Source: Clostridiales bacterium
GTDB lineage: Bacteria; Bacillota; Clostridia; Christensenellales; QALW01
Direction of reading: 5' to 3'
NCBI GenBank assembly: GCA_018376855.1
Contig: JAHAAN010000035.1
Span: forward strand, 1-15,022
DNA: 15,022 nucleotides
Positions 1 to 7,159 of this stretch are shown in pieces. Position numbers and translations under genes: made by a program. The number at the start of each line of letters is the position of its first letter. The first letter of the stretch is position 1. The notes beneath the pieces were generated by a model that made no database searches, had not been told where the DNA came from, and saw nothing but the letters and a program-made list of their open reading frames with translations.

Positions 1-703
1 CCAGTGAAGCAAGGGAAAAGTACCCGTCGATATTTTTAGCGTTTTCCAAAACGGCGTTTATGCCGCCGGCAGTGCTGATGCCTACCGCAAGCACGGCGAC
101 AAGCGCTATAATCATAACAATGGCCTGCATGAAGTCAGATGCGCTTTCGGCAAGAAAGCCTCCCAAAAAGGTGTAAATCACCACAAATAACGCTCCGCAA
201 AGCATCATGCTTTGGTAAGAGGCGCCGAACAGCCCGCTGAAGAGCTTTCCGCAGGTAACGAAGCAGCTGGCTGCATAAACGGTGAAAAATATCAGAATGA
301 ACAGCGCCGAGATCAGCAGCAGCACCTTTTTCTTTTCTTTAAAACGGTTGCTGATAAAATCAGGCACGGTGATGGCGTCGCCTGCCACAGTGGAGTAATT
401 TCGCAGGCGCTTTGCCACAAGAAGCCAGTTGATGTAGGTTCCTACGGCCAGCCCGATTGCCGTCCATGCAGCATCGGCAATGCCGCACCAGTAGGCAACG
501 CCGGGAAGCCCCATCAGAAGCCAGCCGCTCATGTCGGAAGCCTCGGCGCTCATAGCGGCAATCCACGGCCCCAGCCCGCGCCCACCGATGAAAAAGTTTT
601 CACTGCTTTTGTTGGCTCGCTTGGCAAAGAATAAGCCAATGCCGATCACGATCGCCATATAGCAGATCATGGTGATCAGAATCGTAATGCTGTTGTTCCC
701 CAT
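1..703 (-). CDS. putP: Sodium/proline symporter PutP-like (SSS family), 5' part only
   Basis: Reading the minus strand from ATG at 703 gives an open frame of about 234 residues that runs off the left edge, so the C-terminal half is missing. The first membrane helix (about residues 6-26) is followed by FFIGGRGLGPWIAAMSAEAS and then DMSGWLLMGLPG, the hallmark of the solute:sodium symporter family and in particular PutP. Asp57 lines up with the Asp that E. coli PutP needs for sodium binding (D55). Further hydrophobic helices follow (around 126-146, 160-180 and 190-215), fitting an integral membrane protein that imports a solute with Na+. Proline is the likeliest substrate by family, but other SSS members take other solutes. 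The start is supported by an AGGAGGGT ribosome binding site about 8 bases upstream and by a promoter at 744-772. It appears to be a single transcription unit. Confidence 0.88.
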   Translation of the reverse strand, partial: MGNNSITILITMICYMAIVIGIGLFFAKRANKSSENFFIGGRGLGPWIAAMSAEASDMSGWLLMGLPGVAYWCGIADAAWTAIGLAVGTYINWLLVAKRLRNYSTVAGDAITVPDFISNRFKEKKKVLLLISALFILIFFTVYAASCFVTCGKLFSGLFGASYQSMMLCGALFVVIYTFLGGFLAESASDFMQAIVMIIALVAVLAVGISTAGGINAVLENAKNIDGYFSLASL

Positions 704-743
704 TGTAAAGACCCTCCTGTTTATATGAATAAAATATGTACAC

Positions 744-772
744 ATTCTATCATAAAATAAATGGGGTTTCAA
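744..772 (-). promoter_or_regulatory. Sigma-70-type promoter of putP
   Basis: On the minus strand there is TTGAAA (772-767), a 17-base spacer, and TAGAAT (749-744), about 40 bases before the putP ATG. The surrounding sequence is AT-rich. This is a good match to a vegetative SigA promoter. It is assigned from sequence only. Confidence 0.6.
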
Positions 773-838
773 GGAAATGAAAAAATTTTGTGAACGCGCG
801 AGCAGAAGGGAGAAGGACGGGCGGCGGAAGGGCCTAAA

Positions 839-885
839 GGGCGCGGAAGTCGCCCCGAGGGATGCGGCGCGTGCGCGTGCGCCGC
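839..885. repeat. GC-rich double stem-loop downstream of the lipoprotein gene
   Basis: GCGGCGC (864-870) and GCGCCGC (879-885) form a perfect 7-bp inverted repeat with an 8-base loop. Just beside it GGGCG (839-843) pairs with CGCCC (851-855). It lies 13 bases after the minus-strand lipoprotein stop, where a terminator would be expected, but no T-tract follows directly on either strand. It could be a factor-dependent terminator, an mRNA-protecting hairpin, or only GC-rich intergenic sequence. The rest of 704-897 shows only the putP leader and promoter. Confidence 0.4.
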
Positions 886-897
886 CCCTTTGCGGGT

Positions 898-1587
898 TTA
901 TTTTGCAGAAAAAACGGTTTCTTTGGAAGAGAAAATAATGCAGCCGAGTCCGTCGGAGGAAAAACAAATTTCAAGTCTGCACACGGCGCTGCAAACTCTG
1001 CCGTCAGTGCGCGTGCGTTCTTCACTCTGTTCGTATTCCAGAACAACAGGCGCTCGTGCAAGCAGGGATGCGGCGCAGTAGCCGTCCTCTATGCGGTAGT
1101 CGGTCAAGCGAAAGGCTTGTCCGTTTTCGCCCTCCATTTTAATGACGAGCGGGATTTCGTCGCTTTTCCGTGCCTGCATATAGGCGTTGAGAAGCCCCCA
1201 TCTGCGCAGAGCCGTTTGCAGGCTTGATCCGAAGTCAACATAATAGGGAAGTTCCGCATTTGAACCGGTGCGAAGGGTTAAAGTGTTGGAACGAACAATG
1301 CTGTCTCTCTTTTCTAAATAAATGTTTTGCAGATCGACGGCTTCGGAGCTTGCCACAAAACAGTCTCCTGCTGCGGAATTATAATAAGAAAGCTGAGAAG
1401 CTATGCCGGGGCAGAAGTGTTCGGCCAGATCCAGCAGCGCCTGTTGATCCATAGAGGGCGAAAAGCCGACCTTGGCAAGGTAATCTGCAAACATTTGAGT
1501 AGGGCTTTCGTTTCCGCAGCCGGCGCAGACGCATAGCAGGAGCGCCGAAAGCAAGAACATAGAAAGCACGCGACGAAAGCTCTTCAT
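898..1587 (-). CDS. Uncharacterised predicted lipoprotein
   Basis: The gene encodes 229 residues. The N-terminus has basic residues (K2, R5, R6), a hydrophobic stretch, and a lipobox-like C-A-G-C with Cys24 as the predicted lipidated residue, so the protein is probably exported and anchored on the outer face of the membrane. The mature part has no motif I recognise. It is a mixed alpha/beta-looking domain with several cysteines in the last third and no membrane helix. The start at 1587 is supported by an AGGAG box about 10 bases upstream and a promoter at 1638-1666. It is transcribed away from smc, so the two genes share an intergenic control region but probably not a function. The lipobox is slightly atypical because a Cys rather than Leu/Val occupies position -3. 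Function unknown. Confidence 0.75.
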   Translation of the reverse strand: MKSFRRVLSMFLLSALLLCVCAGCGNESPTQMFADYLAKVGFSPSMDQQALLDLAEHFCPGIASQLSYYNSAAGDCFVASSEAVDLQNIYLEKRDSIVRSNTLTLRTGSNAELPYYVDFGSSLQTALRRWGLLNAYMQARKSDEIPLVIKMEGENGQAFRLTDYRIEDGYCAASLLARAPVVLEYEQSEERTRTDGRVCSAVCRLEICFSSDGLGCIIFSSKETVFSAK

Positions 1588-1637
1588 GAGATTTATGCTC
1601 CTATTTTATAATGATAATGAATATAGAATATATAAAT

Positions 1638-1666
1638 ATCATAGCAAAAAAATAACAGAAATGCAA
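1638..1666 (-). promoter_or_regulatory. Promoter of the lipoprotein gene
   Basis: On the minus strand TTGCAT (1666-1661) and TATGAT (1643-1638) are separated by 17 bases within a very AT-rich stretch. This is a good vegetative-type promoter, about 50 bases before the lipoprotein start. Confidence 0.6.
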
Positions 1667-1734
1667 GATTTGTTTATTTGTTAAAAGATAAATTTCGCGC
1701 CGGTGCCGCGCAAAAGAAGAATGAAAAATGGTTC

Positions 1735-1763
1735 TGTTCAAAAAAGACGCGATATGCTATAAT
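1735..1763 (+). promoter_or_regulatory. Extended -10 promoter of smc
   Basis: TGC followed by the consensus TATAAT (1758-1763) gives an extended -10 element. The matching -35 position (TGTTCA, 1735-1740, 17-base spacer) is poor, which is common for extended -10 promoters. The start site would fall near 1770, leaving a leader of about 40 bases. The leader contains two mutually exclusive small hairpins, GCCGC/GCGGC (1782-1794) and CACAG/CTGTG (1786-1798), just before the ribosome binding site. Confidence 0.55.
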
Positions 1764-1812
1764 AAAACAGTTAAAGACTCGGCCGCACAGCGGCTGTGTA
1801 GGGGGCAGAAAC

Positions 1813-4800
1813 TTGTTTTTAAAGAGGCTTGAGGTTTTCGGTTTTAAATCCTTTGCGGATAAGATCGAATTGCAGTTCAATCAGGGGATCACGGCGATCG
1901 TGGGCCCGAACGGGAGCGGCAAGAGCAATGTGGGCGACGCCGTTCGGTGGGTGCTGGGCGAGCAGAGCGCGAAGCAGCTTCGCGGCGGTAAGATGGAGGA
2001 TATCATTTTTAACGGCACGGAAAAGCGCAAGAAGCTTTCGTTCTGTGAAGTTACGCTGGTATTCGATAATGAAGACCGCGCCTTGCCCATTGATTACAGC
2101 GAGGTTGCCATCACGCGCAGGCTTTACCGCAGCGGTGAGAGTGAATATTATATCAACAAAGGAGCATGCCGCCTCAAGGATGTAACCGAGCTGTTTATGG
2201 ATACCGGTATCGGCAAGGAGGGGTATTCCATTGTAGGGCAGGGGAAGATTGATAATATTCTTTCCACAAAGGCCGAGGAACGGCGCGCTGTTTTTGAGGA
2301 GGCCGCAGGGGTAACGAAATATAAAACGCGCAAGCTGGAGGCGGAACGCAAGCTTGCGAGAACCTGTGAAAATATCGACCGTCTTAACGACATTCTCTCC
2401 GAGCTGAACGACCGGGTGGAGCCGCTGGCACGCCAGAGTGAAACGGCGCAGAAATATCTTGCCATGCGGGAGCAGCTGCGCGATCTGGAGGTAAACTTTT
2501 ACCTTTGCCAGTACGACATGGCCGCGGAGAAAAAGGACGGCATACGCCGTAGCTTGGAAGCAGTGGCAGGTGAATATCAGACAAAGGACGATCTGCGCAC
2601 GGAGCTGCGGTTCAAGGCAGACGAAGAGGTCTCCCGTTTAGAGGCGTTGGAGGCACAGTTGGAAACGGTTCGCGCGGAATTGCTTGAGCTGACGGGGCAG
2701 CTGGAAAACGGGCTTGGGCAAAGCCGGCTTTTCGACGAGCGCGTCGCGCATATTCAGCAGGATAATGAACGCATGGAGCAGGAGCTGGTGCGCGCGGCGC
2801 AGGCGCGGGAGGATATGCGCGCGGCGATACAGGGCGACCGTGGCGCGGCGGAGCGCAAGCAGGCTTTGATCGCATCGCTGGAGACGGAAGTGCGGCAGAT
2901 GGAAAGCACGCTTTCCGAAACGGATTCTGCGCTTGAGGCGGAAGGTCGGCAGCTTGAACAGGATAAACAGCAGATCGTCAATACATTAAACCGTCTTTCT
3001 GATGTTAGGGCCAATCAAAGCCGTTACGAGGCTATGCGCACCAATATTTCCGCGCGCCTTACCGGCATTGACGGCCAGCTTTCCGCGCTGGCGCATGAGC
3101 GGGAGAGCATAGAGCAGGCGCAGCAGGCGCAGCAGCATGCGACGGATGCCGTTGCTGTTGAAAAGAATGAACTTTTGCGGGCACGCGGTGAAAAACGGGC
3201 GGCGTTTGAGGAAAAGCATGCGTTTGTTGCCCGCTCGCAGACTCAGCTTAACGAAGTAACAGCGGAGCTGCAGCGTTCGCAGTCGCGCCTACATATGCTG
3301 CGCGAGATGAAGGACGATTATGAGGGCTTTCAGCGCAGCGTACAGCAGATTTTGAAGCAATGCGGCCGCGATCCGCAGATGAATAGCCGAGTGTGCGGGG
3401 TGGTTGCGCAGCTGATTACCGTGCCGCAGAAATATGAAAAAGCGGTGGAAACAGCGCTGGGCGCAGCGCTGCAAAATATTGTAACGCCTACGGAGGAGGA
3501 CGCGAAGGCGCTCATTGCCTATTTGCGCAGCGGCTCCTACGGGCGCGCAACCTTTTTGCCGGTGAGCGCGATCCGAAGCAAAACGCTTTCTGCACAGGAG
3601 CGCGCGTCGCTTTCCGTAAGCGGCTGCTGCGGCGTGGCCAGCGAACTGATCTCCTTTGAGAGTCGTTACCGCGGCATCATGGAAAGCCTGCTCGGCAGAA
3701 CGGTCATCTGCGAAAATATGGATATTGCCATTGCGATCGCACGCAAAAACGGGCACAGTTTCCGCTTGGTAACGCTGGAGGGCGATCTGATTAATGCCGG
3801 CGGTTCGATGACGGGCGGTTCGCAGCAAAGCAGATTGACCAGTATTTTGGGACGCACGCGCGAGATTGACGAAACGGCGCGCACAGTGGATAAGCTTCGT
3901 GCGCGTTCCGAGGAGCTTCGGCGCGCCTTGGAGCAGGCGCGCGCCGAGCGTGCCGGAATCGAACGGGAGGCTGCGGAGCTGGACGGGCAGATCCATCAGC
4001 GCGAGGTGCTGCTTGCGCGGGATCAGGAGCGCATGGAAAAGCTGAAGGCAGATATGGCGCAGAACGGCGAAGCGGCAGCCGCGCTTTCGGCGGAGAAGGC
4101 GGAACTCAGCGATACGCTTTCGGAAATTGAACAGAGCCTTGCAGGGGTAAACGGAATGCAGGGCTCTATGGAGCAGGATAACACGCAGGCGCAGGCGGAT
4201 GTTGTAAAGCGGCAGTCCGCATACAATCAAAAGCGGCTGGAGCGTGAACGCTTTTATGAAGGTCTCAGCGCCAAGCGTGTGGAGCTTGCCGAAAACCGGC
4301 AGGGGCTTGCGGCGATGCAGGCTAATGTGGAGCGTATGCGCGCGGAGCTTTCGGCAGGCGAAGCGCGAGACGATGAAAAGCGCGCGAAGCTTCGGGAGAA
4401 TGAAAGAACGCTGGAGCAGGTTCACGAACAAAGCCTGCAATTCGGCAGGCAGATCGAAACGCTTCAGCGGGCGTTGGAGGAAAAAAAGCAGGCGCAGGCA
4501 GGGTTAGACGCGCAGCGGGAGACGCTTAACGCCGAAGCGCGCGAACGGGATCGTCGTCTGCGTGAGCTGGAGCAGGATCTGCTTGCCGCGCAGGACAAAC
4601 GGCATAAGCTGGAGCTGTCGCTGCAAAAGGTGGATTCGGATATTTCGCTGATGGAGCAGCGCATTTGGGATGAATACGAGCTTACCTATGCCGCGGCTGC
4701 GGAGCTGCGGCAGGCGGACTTCAAGCTGACGGGAGCGCAGGCGGAGATCAACCGCCGCCGCCGGGAGATCAGTGAACTGGGCACGGTCAATGTCAATGCG

Positions 4801-5382
4801 ATTGAGGAGTATGTTGCCACTAAGGAGCGTGCGGATACGCTTTCCGCACAGCTTCAGGATCTGCAAAAGGCAGAGGCGGATTTGCGGCGCATTATTTCGG
4901 ATATCGTGAAGAAAATGGAGGTGCAGTTCCGGGAGCAGTTTGCGCTGATCAATAAATATTTCAATATTACGTTTAAGGAGCTGTTCGGCGGCGGCCGTGC
5001 GGAGCTTCGCTTGGAGGATAGCGACGATGTGCTTGCCAGCGGGATCGAGATTGTTGCGCAGCTTCCGGGCAAGGCGCTGCAAATGCTTTCGCTGCTTTCC
5101 GGCGGCGAACGCGCGCTTACAGCCATTGCAATTCTGTTTGCGATGCTGCGCCTTAAGCCAACGCCGTTTTGCATCTTAGATGAGATCGAGGCGGCGCTCG
5201 ATGAAGCGAATGTGTATAATTTTGCTTCGTATTTGCGCACCTATACGGGAAAAACGCAGTTTATCGTGGTAACGCACCGCAAGCCGACGATGGAGGAGGC
5301 GGACAGCTTGTACGGCGTGGCGATGGAGGAAAAGGGCGTTTCCAAAATGGTGTCGGTCAAGCTGTCGGATTTTGAACAATAA
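1813..5382 (+). CDS. smc: Chromosome partition protein SMC
   Basis: SMC is the ATPase of the bacterial condensin complex. It dimerises through its hinge, partners with ScpA/ScpB (not in this window), and compacts and resolves the nucleoid. From TTG at 1813 the protein is 1189 residues, the usual length. The N-terminus FLKRLEVFGFKSFADK is canonical. Walker A GPNGSGKS is at residues 31-38 and the Q-loop region LGEQSAKQLRGG at 48-59. Long coiled-coil arms cover roughly 165-500 and 680-1010, with a hinge at about 520-665 (GGSMTGGS near its end). The signature LSGGE is at 1095-1099 and Walker B ILDEIEAALDE begins at 1121. The open frame extends upstream to 1678, but those 45 residues are not SMC-like. 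The TTG at 1813 follows an AGGGGG box and restores the family N-terminus. In many Bacillota smc follows rnc; here it begins its own unit and is followed 26 bases later by ftsY. Confidence 0.97.
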   Translation: MFLKRLEVFGFKSFADKIELQFNQGITAIVGPNGSGKSNVGDAVRWVLGEQSAKQLRGGKMEDIIFNGTEKRKKLSFCEVTLVFDNEDRALPIDYSEVAITRRLYRSGESEYYINKGACRLKDVTELFMDTGIGKEGYSIVGQGKIDNILSTKAEERRAVFEEAAGVTKYKTRKLEAERKLARTCENIDRLNDILSELNDRVEPLARQSETAQKYLAMREQLRDLEVNFYLCQYDMAAEKKDGIRRSLEAVAGEYQTKDDLRTELRFKADEEVSRLEALEAQLETVRAELLELTGQLENGLGQSRLFDERVAHIQQDNERMEQELVRAAQAREDMRAAIQGDRGAAERKQALIASLETEVRQMESTLSETDSALEAEGRQLEQDKQQIVNTLNRLSDVRANQSRYEAMRTNISARLTGIDGQLSALAHERESIEQAQQAQQHATDAVAVEKNELLRARGEKRAAFEEKHAFVARSQTQLNEVTAELQRSQSRLHMLREMKDDYEGFQRSVQQILKQCGRDPQMNSRVCGVVAQLITVPQKYEKAVETALGAALQNIVTPTEEDAKALIAYLRSGSYGRATFLPVSAIRSKTLSAQERASLSVSGCCGVASELISFESRYRGIMESLLGRTVICENMDIAIAIARKNGHSFRLVTLEGDLINAGGSMTGGSQQSRLTSILGRTREIDETARTVDKLRARSEELRRALEQARAERAGIEREAAELDGQIHQREVLLARDQERMEKLKADMAQNGEAAAALSAEKAELSDTLSEIEQSLAGVNGMQGSMEQDNTQAQADVVKRQSAYNQKRLERERFYEGLSAKRVELAENRQGLAAMQANVERMRAELSAGEARDDEKRAKLRENERTLEQVHEQSLQFGRQIETLQRALEEKKQAQAGLDAQRETLNAEARERDRRLRELEQDLLAAQDKRHKLELSLQKVDSDISLMEQRIWDEYELTYAAAAELRQADFKLTGAQAEINRRRREISELGTVNVNAIEEYVATKERADTLSAQLQDLQKAEADLRRIISDIVKKMEVQFREQFALINKYFNITFKELFGGGRAELRLEDSDDVLASGIEIVAQLPGKALQMLSLLSGGERALTAIAILFAMLRLKPTPFCILDEIEAALDEANVYNFASYLRTYTGKTQFIVVTHRKPTMEEADSLYGVAMEEKGVSKMVSVKLSDFEQ

Positions 5383-5408
5383 TTTATTAGGAAAGAAGGA
5401 AGCGGATT

Positions 5409-6365
5409 TTGGGCATTTTTCAGAAAAACAAGAAGCCGGAAGAGGCGCATGAGGAGCCGGCGCCGGTAAAAAAGGGCTTTTGGAACAAAATAGCGCAGGG
5501 GCTTACGCGCACCCGTTCGGAGCTTGCAGGGAAACTTGGACGGCTCATTGAGTATTATGCAAACATTGATGAAGAGTTTTTTGAAGAGCTTGGGGCAGTG
5601 CTGATTTCTTCGGATATGGGTGTGGCTGCCACGGAGGAGATCATCGCTTCTCTGCGGGAGCGCGTCAAGCAGGAGAAGCTTTCGGATTCCAAGGAAATCA
5701 CCAAGCTGCTCAGAGAGGAGATCACAGCAAGGCTGCGCATAGAGGCTCCTGAGCAGAGCGAGCCGCTGCTGATTTTGGTGGTAGGCGTCAACGGCGTGGG
5801 CAAAACCACGGCGATCGGAAAGCTTGCATACCGTTATGCGCAGCAGGGAAAGAGCGTTCTGCTTGCGGCAGGCGATACCTTCCGTGCCGCCGCTGCCGAG
5901 CAGCTTGCCGTGTGGGCGGAGCGCAGCGGAGCGCAGCTGGTGCGGCACGGCGAGGGAGCGGACAGCGCCGCCGTGATTTTTGATGCGATCTCAGCGGCCA
6001 AGGCCAGAAAATCGGATGTCGTGATCTGCGATACGGCGGGGCGACTGCACAATAAGAAGAACCTAATGGACGAATTGGCCAAGGTCGGCCGCACGATCGA
6101 CCGCAACTGGGAGGGCGGGCGCGAGACCTTTATCGTGCTCGACGCCACAACGGGGCAGAACGCGCTCAGCCAGGTGAAAACCTTTCAGGAAGCAACGCCG
6201 CTCAACGGCATTGTGCTTACCAAGCTGGACGGCACCGCTAAGGGCGGCGTGGTAGTGGCGATCGAAAGCGAAATGCGGCTTCCGGTGCGCTATATCGGCG
6301 TGGGGGAAGGTAAGGAGGACTTAATGGAGTTTGATGCCGAAGCCTTTGCCGAGAATATTGTGTAA
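5409..6365 (+). CDS. ftsY: Signal recognition particle receptor FtsY
   Basis: FtsY is the membrane-associated SRP receptor GTPase, which pairs with Ffh to deliver ribosome-nascent-chain complexes to the Sec translocon. The protein has 318 residues. It has a short charged N-terminal region, an amphipathic stretch with GFWNKIAQGLTRTRSELAGK that probably contacts the membrane, an N domain, and a GTPase G domain with P-loop GVNGVGKTT (126-134). The G domain also carries DTFRAAAAEQL, DTAGR, TKLDGTAKGG and a closing GVGEGKEDLMEFD motif. The acidic A domain of enterobacterial FtsY is essentially absent, as is common in Gram-positives. The start is TTG at 5409 with a GAAGGAAG purine box upstream, and no ATG or GTG gives a better N-terminus. 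It lies 26 bases after smc and 20 bases before the ASRT-like gene, so it is probably co-transcribed with both. Confidence 0.96.
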   Translation: MGIFQKNKKPEEAHEEPAPVKKGFWNKIAQGLTRTRSELAGKLGRLIEYYANIDEEFFEELGAVLISSDMGVAATEEIIASLRERVKQEKLSDSKEITKLLREEITARLRIEAPEQSEPLLILVVGVNGVGKTTAIGKLAYRYAQQGKSVLLAAGDTFRAAAAEQLAVWAERSGAQLVRHGEGADSAAVIFDAISAAKARKSDVVICDTAGRLHNKKNLMDELAKVGRTIDRNWEGGRETFIVLDATTGQNALSQVKTFQEATPLNGIVLTKLDGTAKGGVVVAIESEMRLPVRYIGVGEGKEDLMEFDAEAFAENIV

Positions 6366-6385
6366 GAAAGAAAGGACGGATTTTT

Positions 6386-6751
6386 ATGAATTGCTACGGC
6401 AAAAAAGAATGGATGATCCCGGACGGTTTTATTTCCTCGCATTCTACCAATCAGACGAGCCATGACGCGGTGTGCGTGCTGAACACTACGGATCGGGATG
6501 CTGTGATCAGGCTGAGCCTGTATTTTGAAAACGACGAGCCGATGACGGATTTTGAGACCGTCTGCCCGGCGCGCAGAACGCATCATATCCGCATGGATAG
6601 GATCGTCAGCAAAAGCGGCCGGTCGGTGCCGCGCGATACGCCTTATGCGATTCTTGTGCAGAGCGACACGGAGATCGTGGTGCAGTACAGCAGGCTGGAT
6701 ACTTCCGCCGCAGAAATGGCGTTAATGACGACGATTGCTTATTCGCTTTAA
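6386..6751 (+). CDS. ASRT-family (sensory rhodopsin transducer-like) protein
   Basis: This protein of 121 residues is recognisable as the family of the Anabaena sensory rhodopsin transducer (Pfam ASRT). Shared landmarks are W9, IPDGFI (11-16), SH.AVCVLNTTD (25-36), the acidic EPM turn (51-53), CPARRTHHIRMD (60-71) and SDTEIVVQYSRLDTSAAEMA (93-112). The Anabaena protein is a small soluble beta-rich tetramer that binds the photoreceptor. No rhodopsin is encoded here and none is expected in an anaerobic clostridium-like host, so the ancestral role is unlikely to be light signalling. The fold has been compared with carbohydrate-binding domains, so ligand binding is possible. The ATG at 6386 follows an AAAGGACGG box. 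The gene sits 20 bases after ftsY and just before the ylxM promoter, so it belongs to the smc-ftsY transcript. No signal peptide or membrane helix is seen. Its cellular role is unknown. Confidence 0.82.
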   Translation: MNCYGKKEWMIPDGFISSHSTNQTSHDAVCVLNTTDRDAVIRLSLYFENDEPMTDFETVCPARRTHHIRMDRIVSKSGRSVPRDTPYAILVQSDTEIVVQYSRLDTSAAEMALMTTIAYSL

Positions 6752-6758
6752 AAAAGAA

Positions 6759-6787
6759 TTGACAAGGTTGAATAAATGCGGTATGAT
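6759..6787 (+). promoter_or_regulatory. Near-consensus internal promoter for ylxM-ffh
   Basis: TTGACA (6759-6764), a 17-base spacer and TATGAT (6782-6787) give a nearly perfect vegetative promoter in the short gap between the ASRT-like gene and ylxM. The start site is expected around 6793-6795, at the left edge of the inverted repeat 6791-6818. This promoter would let the ylxM-ffh-rpsP block be transcribed more strongly than smc-ftsY. Confidence 0.8.
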
Positions 6788-6790
6788 ATG

Positions 6791-6818
6791 CGCTGTAAAG
6801 CATTGGAACTTTACAGCG
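6791..6818 (+). promoter_or_regulatory. Perfect 10-bp inverted repeat between promoter and RBS of ylxM (operator or 5' hairpin)
   Basis: CGCTGTAAAG (6791-6800) and CTTTACAGCG (6809-6818) are exact inverted copies separated by 8 bases. The left arm begins three bases after the -10 box and the right arm runs directly into the GGAGGGG ribosome binding site of ylxM. As DNA this is a typical operator position for a dimeric repressor. As RNA it would make a hairpin almost at the 5' end that protects the message or limits ribosome access. The sequence does not say which. Confidence 0.65.
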
Positions 6819-6829
6819 GAGGGGTCTGA

Positions 6830-7159
6830 ATGGAGCTTGAAAAGAATGTCCGCATATGTATGCTGCTGGATTTGTACGGCGTGTTGCTGACAGAGAAGCA
6901 GCAGCGGCTGCTCAAGCTGCATTACGAAGAGGATATGTCCCTTGCCGAGATAGCCGAGCTTGCGGGAATTTCCCGGCAGGGCGTGAGAGATTGCCTTGTT
7001 AAGGGCGAGGCGGTCTTAAATGGCTTTGAGCAAAAGCTGTGCCTGCTTTCACACAGGCAGGCGCTGGAAGCTTTGGTGCGCCGGCTGCATAGCGAGCCGC
7101 TATCCGAAGCATTGTTGGAGGAATTTGACCGATTGACGGAGGATCTGCATGGCGTTTGA
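6830..7159 (+). CDS. ylxM: YlxM/UPF0122 SRP-associated helix-turn-helix protein
   Basis: This protein of 109 residues is typical of YlxM. LDLYGVLLTEKQQRLLKLHY and then EEDMSLAEIAELAGISRQGVRDCL form a sigma-70 region 4-like helix-turn-helix, followed by a helical C-terminal tail. YlxM is found next to ffh in Bacillota. In streptococci it associates with SRP components and modulates SRP GTPase activity. Whether it also binds DNA is not settled. The ATG at 6830 follows GGAGGGG. The stop overlaps the ffh start by 11 bases, which implies translational coupling. The near-consensus promoter and inverted repeat directly upstream raise the possibility of autoregulation, which is inference only. Confidence 0.93.
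   Translation: MELEKNVRICMLLDLYGVLLTEKQQRLLKLHYEEDMSLAEIAELAGISRQGVRDCLVKGEAVLNGFEQKLCLLSHRQALEALVRRLHSEPLSEALLEEFDRLTEDLHGV

Noticed and set aside
212..634. Plus-strand open frame of 140 codons
   Set aside because: It is antisense to the clear PutP-like reading frame, which has membrane helices and family motifs.
705..712. GTAAAGAC shared by the putP leader, the trmD 3' stem (10447-10480) and, in part, the ylxM palindrome
   Set aside because: An 8-base match in a 15-kb window with different arrangements at each place is weak. I could not show a common regulatory motif.
864..885. GC-rich hairpin as a second copy of the cloverleaf element
   Set aside because: Only general GC-rich palindromic character is shared. 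The arms and loops do not match the 10552-10631 element.
1678..1812. 45-residue N-terminal extension of SMC from an upstream TTG
   Set aside because: The extension is not SMC-like, contains the promoter (TATAAT 1758-1763) and a leader hairpin, and lacks a ribosome binding site. TTG at 1813 restores the standard N-terminus.
3289..4440. Minus-strand open frame of 383 codons inside smc
   Set aside because: It is antisense to SMC coiled-coil sequence. Its composition (Leu/Arg/His-rich, no motifs) is that of a shadow frame in GC-rich coding DNA, and no start signal was seen.
4504..5082. Minus-strand open frame of 192 codons within smc
   Set aside because: Antisense to conserved SMC head sequence and without protein-like motifs.
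5241..5948. Minus-strand open frame of 235 codons across the smc-ftsY junction
   Set aside because: It overlaps two certain genes in antisense, with no recognisable domain.
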